Shown here: piece by piece, positions 12,797 through 23,752 of the stretch
Numbering within the stretch: the stretch's first letter is position 1
Layout: every line of letters begins with the position of its first letter
NCBI GenBank assembly: GCA_034440635.1
Contig: JAOTON010002106.1
Span: 248,001 to 312,000 of the forward strand
DNA: 64,000 nt
Direction: 5' to 3'
Source of the DNA: Lepas anatifera
Taxonomy: Eukaryota > Arthropoda > Thecostraca > Lepadidae
Program-made: the position numbers and the translations under genes
The notes under the pieces: model-generated
Database searches by the model: none
Told to the model about the DNA's origin: nothing
What the model saw: only the letters and a program-made list of their open reading frames with translations

Positions 12797-13575
12797 TTAA
12801 TGGGAATGTGGCACGTTTATAAAGTGATTTTAACTGAAATAGCCAAGTTGTAAAGCATATCGGAAAACCCGGTACTGAATATATCATTTGTCTTGAAGCT
12901 CAAAATTTTCGTGGTTAAAAGCTATAAACCTACCTGAAATGTACCACAAATGTACCCCAGCCAGGTGGCCACAGTTTTCAGCTGTTGGTGTGACGACAGC
13001 GTATGGTATTATGGGTGGCGCCGCTGGTCCCCAATCAGCTGCCGCGATGTGTGGTCCCTCGTTCCCTCGCCCCTGAGCTGTTCCGCTTTCCACGTAGCGG
13101 CCGGCGCGAGAGCGCTGGGAGTTATTGGTGGTGGCTCCGATGACCAGAGGCGCCGCTGGTCAGCCTAGCCACCTGCGATGCGCTCTCCTGCTCTTGCCGG
13201 CCGCCCCCACCTCGTGGTGGAGGGTGGAATTAGCTTTTAAACTCTCCGGGGTAACTCTGCCCCCCTCCGCCTGAGTCTCTGTCGGTGACTACTTGATGGT
13301 TGTGGAGTGAATACATGTTTATGGCTTCACATCACGGTGAGTAATCAGCCAATTGAAGCCCTTGAAGCCTTTTGAATATGGTAGTAGTTGGCAGATTTTG
13401 ACGTTGTCCACAGACAGAGGTTTATCTTTCACCCTAGTGGAACATTGTAGAAATCAAAATATTGAGCTCATTGTAAATTTTTGAGAGAAGTCATGGACGT
13501 TTTCATGATTTGCGGCTAAGAATACCCCTAATTACACTAAATTCCTGGATTCGACCAAGGTGCCGCATTCCCTTT
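12797..13575. mobile_element. TTAA family 2 element, copy a, with a GC-rich insertion
   Basis: Ends resemble TTAAAGGGAATGTGGCACC and its complement (right end AAGGTGCCGCATTCCCTTT). Compared with copies 13576-14011 and 26869-27322, the continuous motif GTGTGACGACA...TCACGGTGAG is split by about 330 bp of GC-rich sequence (about 13001-13331) in which GGCGCCGCTGGT occurs twice. Non-coding. Confidence 0.7.
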
Positions 13576-14011
13576 CAAGGGAATGTGGCACCTTTATAAC
13601 GTGATTTTAGCCAGAGCATGCCGGAGAACCCGGTACTCCACATATCATTTGTCTTGAAACTCAAAGTTTCCGTAGATAAAAGCTAAAAACCTACCTGAAA
13701 TGTACCCCTCATATACCCTAAGCAGCAGGCCACAGCTGTCAGTTGTTGGTGTGACGACATATTCTGACGTCACGGTGAGTAAGCATCAGCCAATCGAAGC
13801 CCTTGAAGCCTATTGAATATGTTGGTAGTTGCCAGATCATGACATCATCTACAGACAGATATTTATTTTTCCTTAGAGACGCATTTTAGAAATCAAAATA
13901 TTGAGCTTATTGTACATTTTTTCAGAAAAATCATGGATGGTTCCATGATTTTCGGCTAAAAGTACCCACACTAAATTCCAGAATTCTGCCAAGGTGCCGT
14001 TTTCCCTTTAA
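13576..14011. mobile_element. TTAA family 2 element, copy b
   Basis: Follows copy a directly with the same orientation. Contains the family body (CCCTTGAAGCC, GTGACGACATATTCTGACGT, and a CATGATTTTCGG motif near the end) and stops at the TTAA (14008-14011) that also starts the next element. About 436 bp. Confidence 0.75.
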
Positions 14012-15902
14012 CACGCGCCCCGGTGGGCCTCCGAGCCACCTTCGTCCTGGTGGGGGGGGGGTGTTTGAACACCCCTCTCGAACTCGGCCCCTATCCGGGA
14101 TGGCGAAAAAAATACCAACGTGGATAGCTCATACAAATTCATGAAGAAATTATATCACTCACTTTTTGGCTCAGGTCCATGTTGTGGTCATGACAGGTAA
14201 AAAAGTGGTCTTTTGAGTAAAGTTTTTTTAATCCAGCGTCTCGCAGAGCTGAGTTAGAATCATTTTTAGAGACCATTCGCTTCCTCTTGTCACGGTAAAT
14301 CGAATTATGTATAATATGCCATACTAGGTCAAAACACAAAAATGACATGACCTCAGGTCAGGTCAAGGTCACTTTTAGGCTAGCCTAGTTATGCATCAAT
14401 AGACTTGCAATAGCAAACCAAACACGACGATATCAAAATAAAAGCTGTATCATTATTTCATGCCAAGTTATTGACCCAAGTCTGAAAACTGCTTAAGTAG
14501 CCCCAGATGACCCCTCAGAGGTCACGGGTTAAACATTGCAACATGAACCTGGTAAGTCTGAAAATTGCTTAAGTAGCCCCAGATGACCCCTCAGAGGTCA
14601 CAGGTCAACAATTGCAACATGAACCTGGAAAGGGGCCCAGGATACTACGATTTGGAGAATATGAAGGTATTCTCAGCTGTATCTACACAAATGTAGCCCA
14701 ATTTATATTTTCCCCTTGTATTTCCAACGGAGAGGTCATGGTCCGTACTTAACCTCAGGCCATCGATATGAAAAATTACGGAATATATATGTTGTAGCAC
14801 TCGGTGGGTCCGATATTTGGTTTAAGTTTCAATCCGATGAATTCACCCTTTCTTACTTATGCCACACTGAAAAAAACAACACCTCAAGCGTAGAATTTCA
14901 ATTTGCCTGCTACTAAAATTACCCCATTATCAAGAATATGTTTAGAATTCTTAGTAAATATATTCCGACATCCAGCCTAATATTAGAAGAAAGGTGTAAT
15001 ATTACACGCATGTGGTAAATTAATCACTATTTCATTTTAGCACAGTGCAGTTCCATTCTTACTGAAAATGCAAAGGTGTAAATGTATCACCTCAGAGTAT
15101 TTCTATGGAACTCACAAACTGCTCCAAGAATAGTTTCACTCTCCTGTGGTGAAACAATCCTGCCAATAGATTAAAACAAGTTCTTGAATGATTAAACTAC
15201 CCTAGATGAAGGTATTTATTCTTCTGATTTTTGTTTGGGTGTGTTTCTATGATGGAGGAAGGTGTGTTTTTACTACAGTTTACACGTGGGTGGAATCGCG
15301 CCATTTCCTTTCTGCTTCAATTCTGAGCTTGAACTACCCACCGCAGTTCCGCATTCAGAGGATTGATCACGACTCGTACAGGTAGGAGAGAGTGATGAGA
15401 ACTGGGACGCAGGAGAAGTGGGACACCCCCATTTTGAATCCACGAGTGAGCCAAAAATATAATTTTCAGCTGATTTCCGCACTATACGTGCCGCTGCATC
15501 ACTAGGGCGTCAACTTCCTTTTCCGGTGGGTGCTGGAAGCGAGAGGTGAGTGCTCCTTAAAAGTTAATTTTACGTTTTCTTGAGTGGATGTTCTGTTAAG
15601 TATGTAACCGAAAAGTTATTTATTCTGGTGCAATAAAGTTGGTGTCGCATTCTCCATCGATCTGTCCCAGCTTCGAACAACGAAAGGGGTTTTAATTTTG
15701 CTGACATCGCAATTCTGAAAAATGGCGGGTTGGGGAGAACTGGGACAAGTTGTCCCGCTTCTCCCCTTGCTGTCCAGCCTATCCTTGTACTGTACTTGGA
15801 TTGATTGTACCTACATATTTGTACTTTGATGGAAATATGATTGTATCGTATTTTAGCTAGAGAGATCATGGTCATCAACTTGTTTTTCTTCTCCCGTGGT
15901 CA

Positions 15903-17500
15903 GGGGCGCAGGCAGGGGGGCACAGGGGCACGTGCCCCCATCGGTGCCGGGGTGCCCTTTTGATTGTCGGGTGGTGTACCCTATTTGGGCCGTGCCGCTC
16001 GAATTTTAGTGCCCTACGCCGTTGAACCTAGATGGAACTAGACTGCATTTAGCGATTTAAACTATTTTTGACAATTAAGTGCCTTTTTTGGTCAGTTAGG
16101 GCATTCTGTCGCCTTTCAAGCACCCGGGAGGAGTATAGGCACATAATCTGTTTCAGAAAATGCCTCATCGTCGCCAATAATCGTACGGGCGGAGCTAATC
16201 TGGTGCCCTTGGCTCATCTGGTGCCCTGAGCGCTGGTGTTGGCCCTGGAGTTGATCTATGCCCCTGAGCTGATCTGATGCCCTCGTAGTCAATTTGGTGC
16301 CCCCTGGAAAATAATTGTGCCTTCTGAACCTATATAATGCTCTCTGAGTTAGTCTGAAGCCTCGAGCTTGCCTGGTGTCCTATTAGCTGTTTTAGTGTCC
16401 CTTGGGCTGATCCGGGCCCCTGAACTTATTTAAGGCCTCCCGGGTTTACTGTCCAGGGGCGCAGCCGGGGGCCGGGGGGCATGTCCCCATCGGTGCGGGG
16501 TGCCCTTTTGATTGCCAGGTGGTGTACCCCGTTTGGGCCATGCCGCTCGAAATTTAGTGCCCTAGGCCGTTGAACCTAGATGGAACTAGAGTACATTTAG
16601 CGATTTCAACTATTGTTTGACAATTAAGTGCCTCTTTTGGTCAGCTAGGGAATTCTGTCGCCTTTCCAAACACCCGGGAAGAGTATGGGCACATAATCCG
16701 TTTCCAGATAATGCCTCATCGTCGCCAATAATCGTACGAGCGGAGCTCATCTGGTGCCCCTGGAGCTAATCATGTGCCCTCTGAGCTGATCTAGTGCCCT
16801 TGTAGTCAATCTGGTGCCCCCTGAGAAAATAATTGAGCCTCCTGAACCTATATAATACTTTGAGTTAGTCTGTGCCTCGAGCTTGCCTGGTGCCCTATTA
16901 GCTGTTTTAGTGCCCTTGGCTGATTGGGGCCCCTGAGCTTATTTAATGCCTCCCGGGTTTATCTCGGTCGGGGTGCGCCGGGGGGCCGGGGCACGTGCCC
17001 ATCTGCCGGGTGCTTTGATGTCCAGATGGTGTACCCAATTTGCGCCGTGCCGCTCGAAATTTAGTGCCCTACGCCGTTGAAACGAAATGTAACTGGACCG
17101 CATGTAGCGATTTGTTGGACAATTTAATACCTTTTTCGGTCAGCTATGACATTCTGTCGCCTTTCAAGCACCCGGGAAGAGTATGGGCACCTGGTAGGTG
17201 TCCACCTAATGCCTCATCATCGCCAATAATTGTACGGGTGAAGCTAATCTGGTTCCCCTTGAGCTCATCTCGTGGCCTCTCAGCTGGTCTTGGCCTTAGC
17301 TGATTACTTGCCCTCTAAGCTGATCTGGTGCCCCTGAGTAAATCGAGTGCCCCACTGAGCAAATAATTGTGCCTCCTGAACCTATATAATGCCCTCTGAG
17401 TTAGTCGAATGCTTCCGAGCTTGCTTAATGCCCTAATAGCTAATATAGTGCCCCTGGAGCTGATTCGTGCCCCCGAGCTGATCTCATGCCTCCCCAAGTT
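15903..17500. repeat. Three tandem copies of a roughly 530-bp unit
   Basis: Units start near 15903, 16452 and 16966 with GGGGCGCAGG-type sequence. They share GTGCCGCTCGAAATTTAGTG, CAAGCACCCGGGAAGAGTAT and GCCTCATCGTCGCCAATAAT in the same order. A single related unit occurs at 58785-59130. Short open frames here follow the repeat, not a gene. Confidence 0.8.
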
Positions 17501-18030
17501 GATCTACTGTATCCTAAGTCAATATGGTGCCTCTTCAGCTGACTAGGTGCTCCCTCAGCTGATTATTAATGTCTCCTTAGATGGTCTGGTGCCCTCTGAG
17601 CTGGTTTGGTGGGCCCTGAGCCCATCTTGTGTTCCCTGAGCTGTTATGTTGTCCCTGAGCTTATTTAGGCCCCTGCCTAAATAAGCCTGGAGCTAATCTG
17701 GTGCCCTTTCAGCTGACCTGGGCCTCCTTCGTGATTTCTGAGCAGCTCTAAGTCCTGAGCTGAGCTGGGCCCACAGGGCCGATGGGGCCCCTGAGATGGT
17801 ATGGGGCTCCTGAGCTGGTTAAGTGCCTCTTGACTTGATCTGGTATTCCCGAGCTGGCCGGGGACCACTGATCTGATTCTTTGTACCCGAAGCTGATCTG
17901 GTGCCCTATGGGCTCTGGTGTCCCTGATGAACAGCTCTGGGGCTTTTGAACTGATTGGGCCCCGAGCCGATGAGGGATCCCTGAGCTGATTTAGTGCCCT
18001 GACTTGAACTTGCCCCTGAGCTGATCGATC
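17230..18030. repeat. Minisatellite of degenerate GAGCTGATCTGGTGCCCC units
   Basis: Diverged tandem units of about 22-26 bp built around GAGCTGATCTGGTGCCCC. The same minisatellite occurs at about 59130-60300 in another element, and shorter runs lie inside each 530-bp unit. Confidence 0.8.
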
Positions 18031-18940
18031 TGGTGCACCTTGGCATGGCGAAAGTTGTAAGCCTAAGCCATGTCTGTGCAAAGACAAACGAAATTATTGT
18101 AGTGATTGATAGTCAATTTCAATATGGTTCAAGATTAAAGTGCTAATTAGAGGTACTTAGATGATTGGAAGTGATTATAAGTACAAGTGATTTAAACTCT
18201 CCGTTGGGTGTATGTTCATCAAAGTGTATATTAATCATTGTTATCAGAGTAAACTAATTTTAAGTGCCTAATGAGAATAAACTGGGTTATTTTTAATCCT
18301 TGTTTCTTTTCGCAGCAATGGAATATTGAACGCGGGTTCATTCTGCACCTTGCAAAGATTTTTCTACGCCGGAAATTTCACATTTTAATCTATTTTTACT
18401 CCCCAATTCTAGTTTACACTGTTCCGATTTGTCTGATAATCTTTTTACTCCAGTGGTGTAGGAATATTCCTCAAAACACATGCATTTTTGCATTACACCG
18501 GTGTAAAATAGGTTGTGGAATAATGCCGGAAAGAGGGTGGATTTTGGCACCGTAGAAAGAATCCTGAAAATGGTGTACTTTTTGTTAGTTGATATTTTCC
18601 GACCCACGGGTTGGGGTTTTATTATTCCTGTTTCATGTCATTTTGCGTTGATATCGGGTGTAAAATATTCGCCGAAAGAAGAGTGGATTTTGGCACCGTA
18701 GATAAAATCCGCTTTCTGGCGTACTTTTTCAGTGCACCTTAAACATTTTTGGAGGTGAGGTCACTTGGCCTGCACTGGTGCCCTGACCTGAGATGACCCA
18801 ACTTTAAAATGTTTGGGAAAGTTATGGAATTGATCAAGAATAAGGTGTGCCAAGGACAGCGGTGCTTCGCGCCGCCGTTTTGTCGTGCCGGCGGAAAAAC
18901 CTGATGGGGTGTATAAACACCCCCCTACACGGGGTCAGGG

Positions 18941-19398
18941 TTAAAGGGAATGCGGCAACTCGGTGGAATCCATGAATTGAGTGCAAACAGGGGTATTTTT
19001 AGCCAAAAATTATGAAAACGTCCATGATTTTTCTGAAAAATGTACAATGAGCTCAATATTTTGGATTCTTAAAATGCTCCTTTAGGGTGTAAAATAAACA
19101 TCTGCCTGTAGATGACGTAATGATCTGGCAACTACAACCATATTCAATAGCCTTCAAGGGCTTCAATTGGCCGATTACTCACCGTGACGTCAGCGCTGTC
19201 GTCACACCAACAGCTGACAACTGTGGCCGCCTGGCTGGGTTAGATTTGGGGTAGATTTCAGGTAGGTTTATAGCTTTTCTCCACGGAAATCCTGAGTTTC
19301 AAGACAAATGGTATATTGAGTACCGGGTTTTCCGACATGCTTTAAAACTTGGCTATTTCAGCTAAAATCACGTTATAAAGGTGCCTCATTCCCTTTAA
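18941..19398. mobile_element. TTAA family 2 element, copy c
   Basis: Bounded by TTAAAGGGAATGCGGCAACT and TGCCTCATTCCCTTTAA, in inverted orientation relative to copy b. Both TTAAs are shared with neighbouring AGGTCA-rich elements, forming a chain of TTAA insertions. Confidence 0.8.
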
Positions 19399-20213
19399 CA
19401 CGCGCATTGACGGGTGTCTGAGCCACCTTCGCATTGACGGGGGGGGCGGGTACCGCCCCTAAGATCTCGAGAAACACGGTAGGTAGCGAAAACGGTAAAC
19501 GGTGTTGGGCTGCCCATCCACTTTCTATCGAAAACATTTGAACCATTTTTTGTCAGGTCACATTTAAGGTCACGGAGGTCAAACATGCCCGTCATAGGGA
19601 TAACATGTAAATTCAGTTTTTCGGGCATTACATCTGAACAAGTAAAGATAGAGCAAAACGACTTGAACTATATGAATCCTCTTAGCAAGCCGAATCGAAT
19701 GATATATAATTTGACCTTGCTAGGTCAAATCAGGTTTGACCTGACCTGAGGTCGGTCGAGTCAATTATATAAATGCATATCATTAGAACCGCAAAGCCCA
19801 GGCGAGTCTAATGCAGCTAAAATAAATGCTCTATCACCATCCGTTACTGAGTTATTCCGTAAAACCATTTTTCATGTATTTCCAACGGAGAGGTCATGCG
19901 TCGTACCTGACCTTAGGTCATCGATATCAAAATACCGGAACATATTTTAAAGAACTCGGTGGGGCGATTATGTGATATGAGTTTCAATCGGATAAGTTCC
20001 CCTGCTCCGACTTATGCTATCTTAAACTTTTTTGAGGTCGGGTCACTTGACCTGTACTGGTGACCTGACCTGAGATGACCTAACCTTAAAATTTTCACAG
20101 AAGTTGTAAAATGATGAGGAAAAGGTATACAGTACGGCGGCGCTACGCGCCGCCGTTTTCTATCTCCGAAAACCCGAGGGGGGGCGGGTCACGCCCCCGT
20201 CAATGCGTGTTAA
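19395..20213 (+). mobile_element. TTAA-flanked AGGTCA-rich element, complete reference copy
   Basis: 819 bp with inverted ends TTAACACGCGCATTGACGGG and CCCCGTCAATGCGTGTTAA. Subterminal palindromes are GGGCGGGTACCGCCC (left) and GGGCGGGTCACGCCC (right). Multiple TGACCT and AGGTCA motifs lie inside. No coding. It is a useful reference for the broken copies at 3768 and 14008. Confidence 0.85.
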
Positions 20214-20507
20214 GCACCAAAACCTTGCTCATGAACTAAAAAGGAGCCAGGGTAAAATGTCAAACAGCTTTGGGGAAACCATGGTTTTGTCCCGCTCTTT
20301 TTAGTTTGGGGAAATATCCTTCCTGTCCCCTGGACCTGCCACTGAATTAGAGCCATAGTGTCCTTTATTGTGAGTTATACCTATTTTGTGCCGAGATCTA
20401 ATACAGCTACCTTTGAATAAAACCTAAGATACCAGAAGTGGTTTTCCGACACGCTCTACCAAACTGCAATCCCGGCTTAAAACCCACTACAAAAGTGGAA
20501 CACACCT

Positions 20508-21539
20508 TTAACCCTCGCCCCACCGGGGGCCATCGATGGCCCCCTAAGGTTTTTCCGGGATAGCAGAAAAACGAAGAGGCGCAGCATCGTGGTTGAGGAC
20601 TCTACCTCTCACTGCATCATTTTGCCATCATCCATGATTTTTTTACCCCGGGTCACCCAAGGTCAGGTCACCAGACGAGGTCAACCAAGGTCACCTCACT
20701 TCAACTTTAGAGCTCTGTAAGAGCTACATTTCGAAGTCGATCGATTTGAAACTTTCCTACACTTTATGGCCCCTTCAGGGTCTACAAGGTGTATATCCGG
20801 GGTTTTTCGATTTCGTGCCCTGAGGTCAGCTGACGAGGTGACCTCTCCCATTGAAAAAGCATGGGAAAAAGCTGTCTTATGATCTAAAAGTCACAAAAGC
20901 GATTGAAAATGCTCAGCTTGATCAGAAAAGCGTTCTTGGACACCCACCCTCTCACGGATTTCAGGGGCCCTATTTTCCCTTTGACCTCTCCAAGGTCATC
21001 CAAGGTCACCAGGGGTCAAAAACAGTATTTTGACCATAACTTTTGACCTAATTAAGCTAGAGCGCTGAAACAAACACCATCGTGTTTCTTTTGTCACTGG
21101 CTTTCATTTGTTATACGGCAAGGTTACTTTCTGACCTTTCGTGACCTCAGGTCATCTTAGGTCACGAGGTGACCTCTGGAGGTGAAACCACTGGCGGGAG
21201 GTCTTTACCTTTCACATAGCGGAAAAATGAATGACAATTTCCTATCAAATGTACTTACCAGACCTCAATAGCTCTAATGGCATAAGAGTTATGCCCAGTT
21301 TGCTTAAGCATTGCATATTTGAGTGAAAATAGCCGATTTTGACCTTGTTTGACCCCTGGAGGTCAAACCATTGACCTGAGCACTAAAACATGCAAAGAAA
21401 TTTCTTACTGAATTCACGCGAGCCTTCTATTGCACTTTGTAGATTTGTGCTACCGCCCATATTTGCGGAGTTAGAGGGGGGGATCGATGCCCCCGGTGGG
21501 GCGAAGGTGGCGCTTGATCCCCGGTGGGGCGCGGGTTAA
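20508..21539 (+). mobile_element. TTAA-flanked AGGTCA-rich element, complete
   Basis: 1032 bp, TTAA at both ends, inverted ends TTAACCCTCGCCCCACCGGG and CCGGTGGGGCGCGGGTTAA. It carries the 20-bp palindrome GGGGGCCATCGATGGCCCCC near 20525 and a related one near the right end (GGGGATCGATGCCCCC). It is the same family member as 8084-9084, inverted. Confidence 0.85.
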
Positions 21540-22153
21540 AGGTAAACGTCTCAAATATTTTGGAACCTGGCCCCTAACCCTGCTCCTACAACCTGTTTCC
21601 AACAGAAAAAAACATTATTCGATGACATCAAATGGAAACTGCGGTAGACTGCAAACCAGATGTTAGTACAAATATTAGAAAAAAGGCTTGGTCTTATTGT
21701 CAAGTGCTTGCAATGTGTAATTCATACATAAACACACTGCACAAGAATTCGCCATTTTTTTAGCTTTCGAGACGCTTGATAGATCTCACTATACAGGCGG
21801 AAGAAAGGGTAAACACACTTCATGAACTCTTTTTCACATCACCTATCCGAAGTTAGCAGGTATCTTGGGCTTACCCGATGACGCGTTCCATTATAGCTGC
21901 AAAGTTGGAGACACCTGATTCTCGTTGTATTGGTTGTTCATTTGAGTGCCATGAACAATTGTGCAGCTCCCATACTGTGTTTCAGCGAACTTACCAATTA
22001 TTCTGACCGCAATCACCAAGGCCGGCTATTTTAGAATGGTTAGTACATATCAAAATAGTACTGCATTCTTTGTCTCATTTGCCGTCTATGGTTCTCTGAT
22101 ATTATTTATGCTGCTTCCAAGTGCACTTACTTGTAATTTTTCCTGTCTTTCAG
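21540..22153. other. Intron 3 end, nothing recognised
   Basis: No element recognised. The last 20 bp hold a pyrimidine-rich acceptor tract (TTTTTCCTGTCTTTCAG) for exon 4. Confidence 0.4.
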
Positions 22154-22317
22154 CGGATGTGTGCCCTCCATTTGCGCCATTTTTCATACAAGAAATGGAG
22201 GACAAGATAAACGTGACATACAGCGACAAGCATTGGAGGGAGGTGGAAAGTGTTATAACCATCTCCTGTCTAAAGCCGAACCACCGTCTCATCTGGAGTA
22301 ACCAGCAGCTTGACCAG
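22154..22317 (+). CDS. Host gene exon 4, first half of a sushi/CCP-like module
   Basis: 164-bp exon after a strong acceptor (CCTGTCTTTCAG). It starts with two bases completing the codon split in exon 3, and encodes DVCPPFAPFF... followed by VITISCLKPNHRLIWSNQQ, ending ...LDQ. The pattern (Cys, about 34 residues, ITISC, then a tryptophan-bearing turn) matches the first two cysteines of a complement-control (sushi) module. The best phase-compatible donor is non-canonical CAG|GCGAGT at 22318. A GT four bases further downstream would give a phase that opens exon 5 to an early stop. Sushi modules mediate extracellular binding; the partner is unknown. Confidence 0.75.
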
Positions 22318-22957
22318 GCGAGTTAAAACATCTTATCAGGTTATGACCACCACCAGTTTTATGAGAAGCTAATAGGTAAAATAATTATTATATACACATC
22401 TGGTTGAGACCTGCTTTAAAAGAATTTCCACTACGTGATATTTTTCTGGAAGGGCACCAAAAGGGCACTTGGCCAACCGTCAGGTTTACCGCAGAAATAA
22501 TGTGAAAAATGCATGGAGGAACACAAAACCCATATCACTCAAAATAAAAAAGAAACCTGCACAAACTGATCCCATGCACAAAGAGCTGAATAAAATTAAT
22601 TCCTCTGATTTTGAAATGGTTAGATCGAAACGAACTCAACCGTGATATTTAAGCATCTGCTTTCAGTATCCGATAGGATCTCTTTCAATTCTAGAGTAAA
22701 GTGTGAGGATTAAGCGCCTATTTACACTTCTAGTTTTACCTTGCTCTATTGTTCTTTCACCTTGATCCTCACACCTGATCAGTGGGTGGCTTAAGGTACC
22801 CTTCATAAGATTTCGTTTGCCTGAGTTCACAATTATCCTGAACTGTAAGCCTGAGTGCTTCCCCCAAAAACAGATCCGGCATTTCCGGCCAGGGTAAGGG
22901 GGTCCATCTGGATCAGGGGATGCCACTTTTGGGCTGCAAAAACTTATTAGGTGAGTC
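22318..22957. other. Intron 4 start, nothing recognised
   Basis: No element ends or coding motif recognised before the small hAT-like element. Confidence 0.35.
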
Positions 22958-23103
22958 CACCAGCGGATCCAGAGGGGGAGGGGGCAAGGGACCATGGCCC
23001 CCCAAAATAGCGAAATTTTGGTCGATTTTCTTAAAAACACTCTGTTTTTAGGATTTTTCCCGAGTTGACCCCACCCCAAACGGCGCTCCTGCGTCCGCCA
23101 GTG
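22958..23103. mobile_element. 146-bp hAT-like MITE
   Basis: Direct repeats GGTGAGTC at 22950-22957 and 23104-23111 flank an element with ends CACCAGCGGATCC and CTGCGTCCGCCAGTG. Eight-bp duplications and CACTGGCGGAT-type ends suit hAT-derived MITEs. A related copy may lie at 52301-52444. Confidence 0.7.
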
Positions 23104-23514
23104 GGTGAGTCCCAAATCCTATCTTCATCAGGGTGCGCCGATGCTCCCATCGGGGGGGACTGGTGAGAAGGGAAGCGACATTTTAGGGGTGGAGGGCAGC
23201 ATCGACCTTTCAGGGCAGTGCCGTGACCATTTCAGGCGGTTCCTAGGCCCAGGGAGGGGGGGGCTAATGTTTCCACAGTGTTTCCACTGTGGTGGGGACG
23301 CATTCACTTTTCTGTCTGGTGGGCGCGGCAAGTTGTACCTACGACATACTCTGAGATATAGAGCAAAATTTAGTCTCACGGGACCTAAAATTCGAAGGTC
23401 CCCAAAACACTCGAAAGAAAGGTTTTACCTTTTATGTTAATCCTTGACACCTATTTAGGCAAATTCATGCAAAATTCTGCATTTGTTATATCACATGTTA
23501 CAGAACATTCATAT

Positions 23515-23752
23515 CCCTCGCCCCATCGAGGGGTGTTTGACACCCCTCTCGGGATTTCCTATCAATCTGTCACCTTCTTTGACCTGCCGTGACCTCAATA
23601 TTGACCTTAACAGAAAAGTGACTCATGTAGTTTGGCCTCCATTTGTTTCATGGACTATCCAACAACGTTGACGTTTTTCGGTAACAACTCACAAAAGCCA
23701 AGATCGAGGGGGGGTGTTCAAACACCAACGTAAGGCTAGGATGGCTCGTTTA
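23515..23752. mobile_element. Internally deleted TTAA-type AGGTCA element fragment
   Basis: Both subterminal palindromes of the family (GGGGTGTTTGACACCCC near 23528 and GGGTGTTCAAACACC near 23710) flank a short body with TGACCT motifs. The terminal TTAAs are not preserved. Confidence 0.5.

Larger units (their letters stand above)
14865..18734. mobile_element. CACTG-ended DNA element, 3.87 kb, non-coding
   Basis: Inverted ends CACTGAAAAA (14865) and TTTTTCAGTG (ends 18734), flanked by a likely 2-bp CA duplication. The disrupted host element gives the empty site. CACTG ends are typical of CACTA/CMC-type transposons (family knowledge), but no transposase is visible. Subterminal repeats near the right end share TGGATTTTGGCACCGTAGA (about 18537 and 18683). 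The body carries the tandem block at 15903-18030. Confidence 0.65.
14008..18944. mobile_element. TTAA-flanked AGGTCA-rich element split by a 3.9-kb insertion
   Basis: Left part 14008-14864 begins TTAACACGCGCCCCGGTGGG with palindrome GGGTGTTTGAACACCCC. Right part 18735-18944 ends in GGGGTGTATAAACACCCC and GGGTTAA. The complete copy at 19395-20213 has CTTATGCTATCTTAAAC where this one has CTTATGC...CCTTAAAC on either side of the insert, so 14865-18734 interrupts it. Parts of the left arm (14140-14400) also match 5090-5460 in reverse. Confidence 0.65.
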
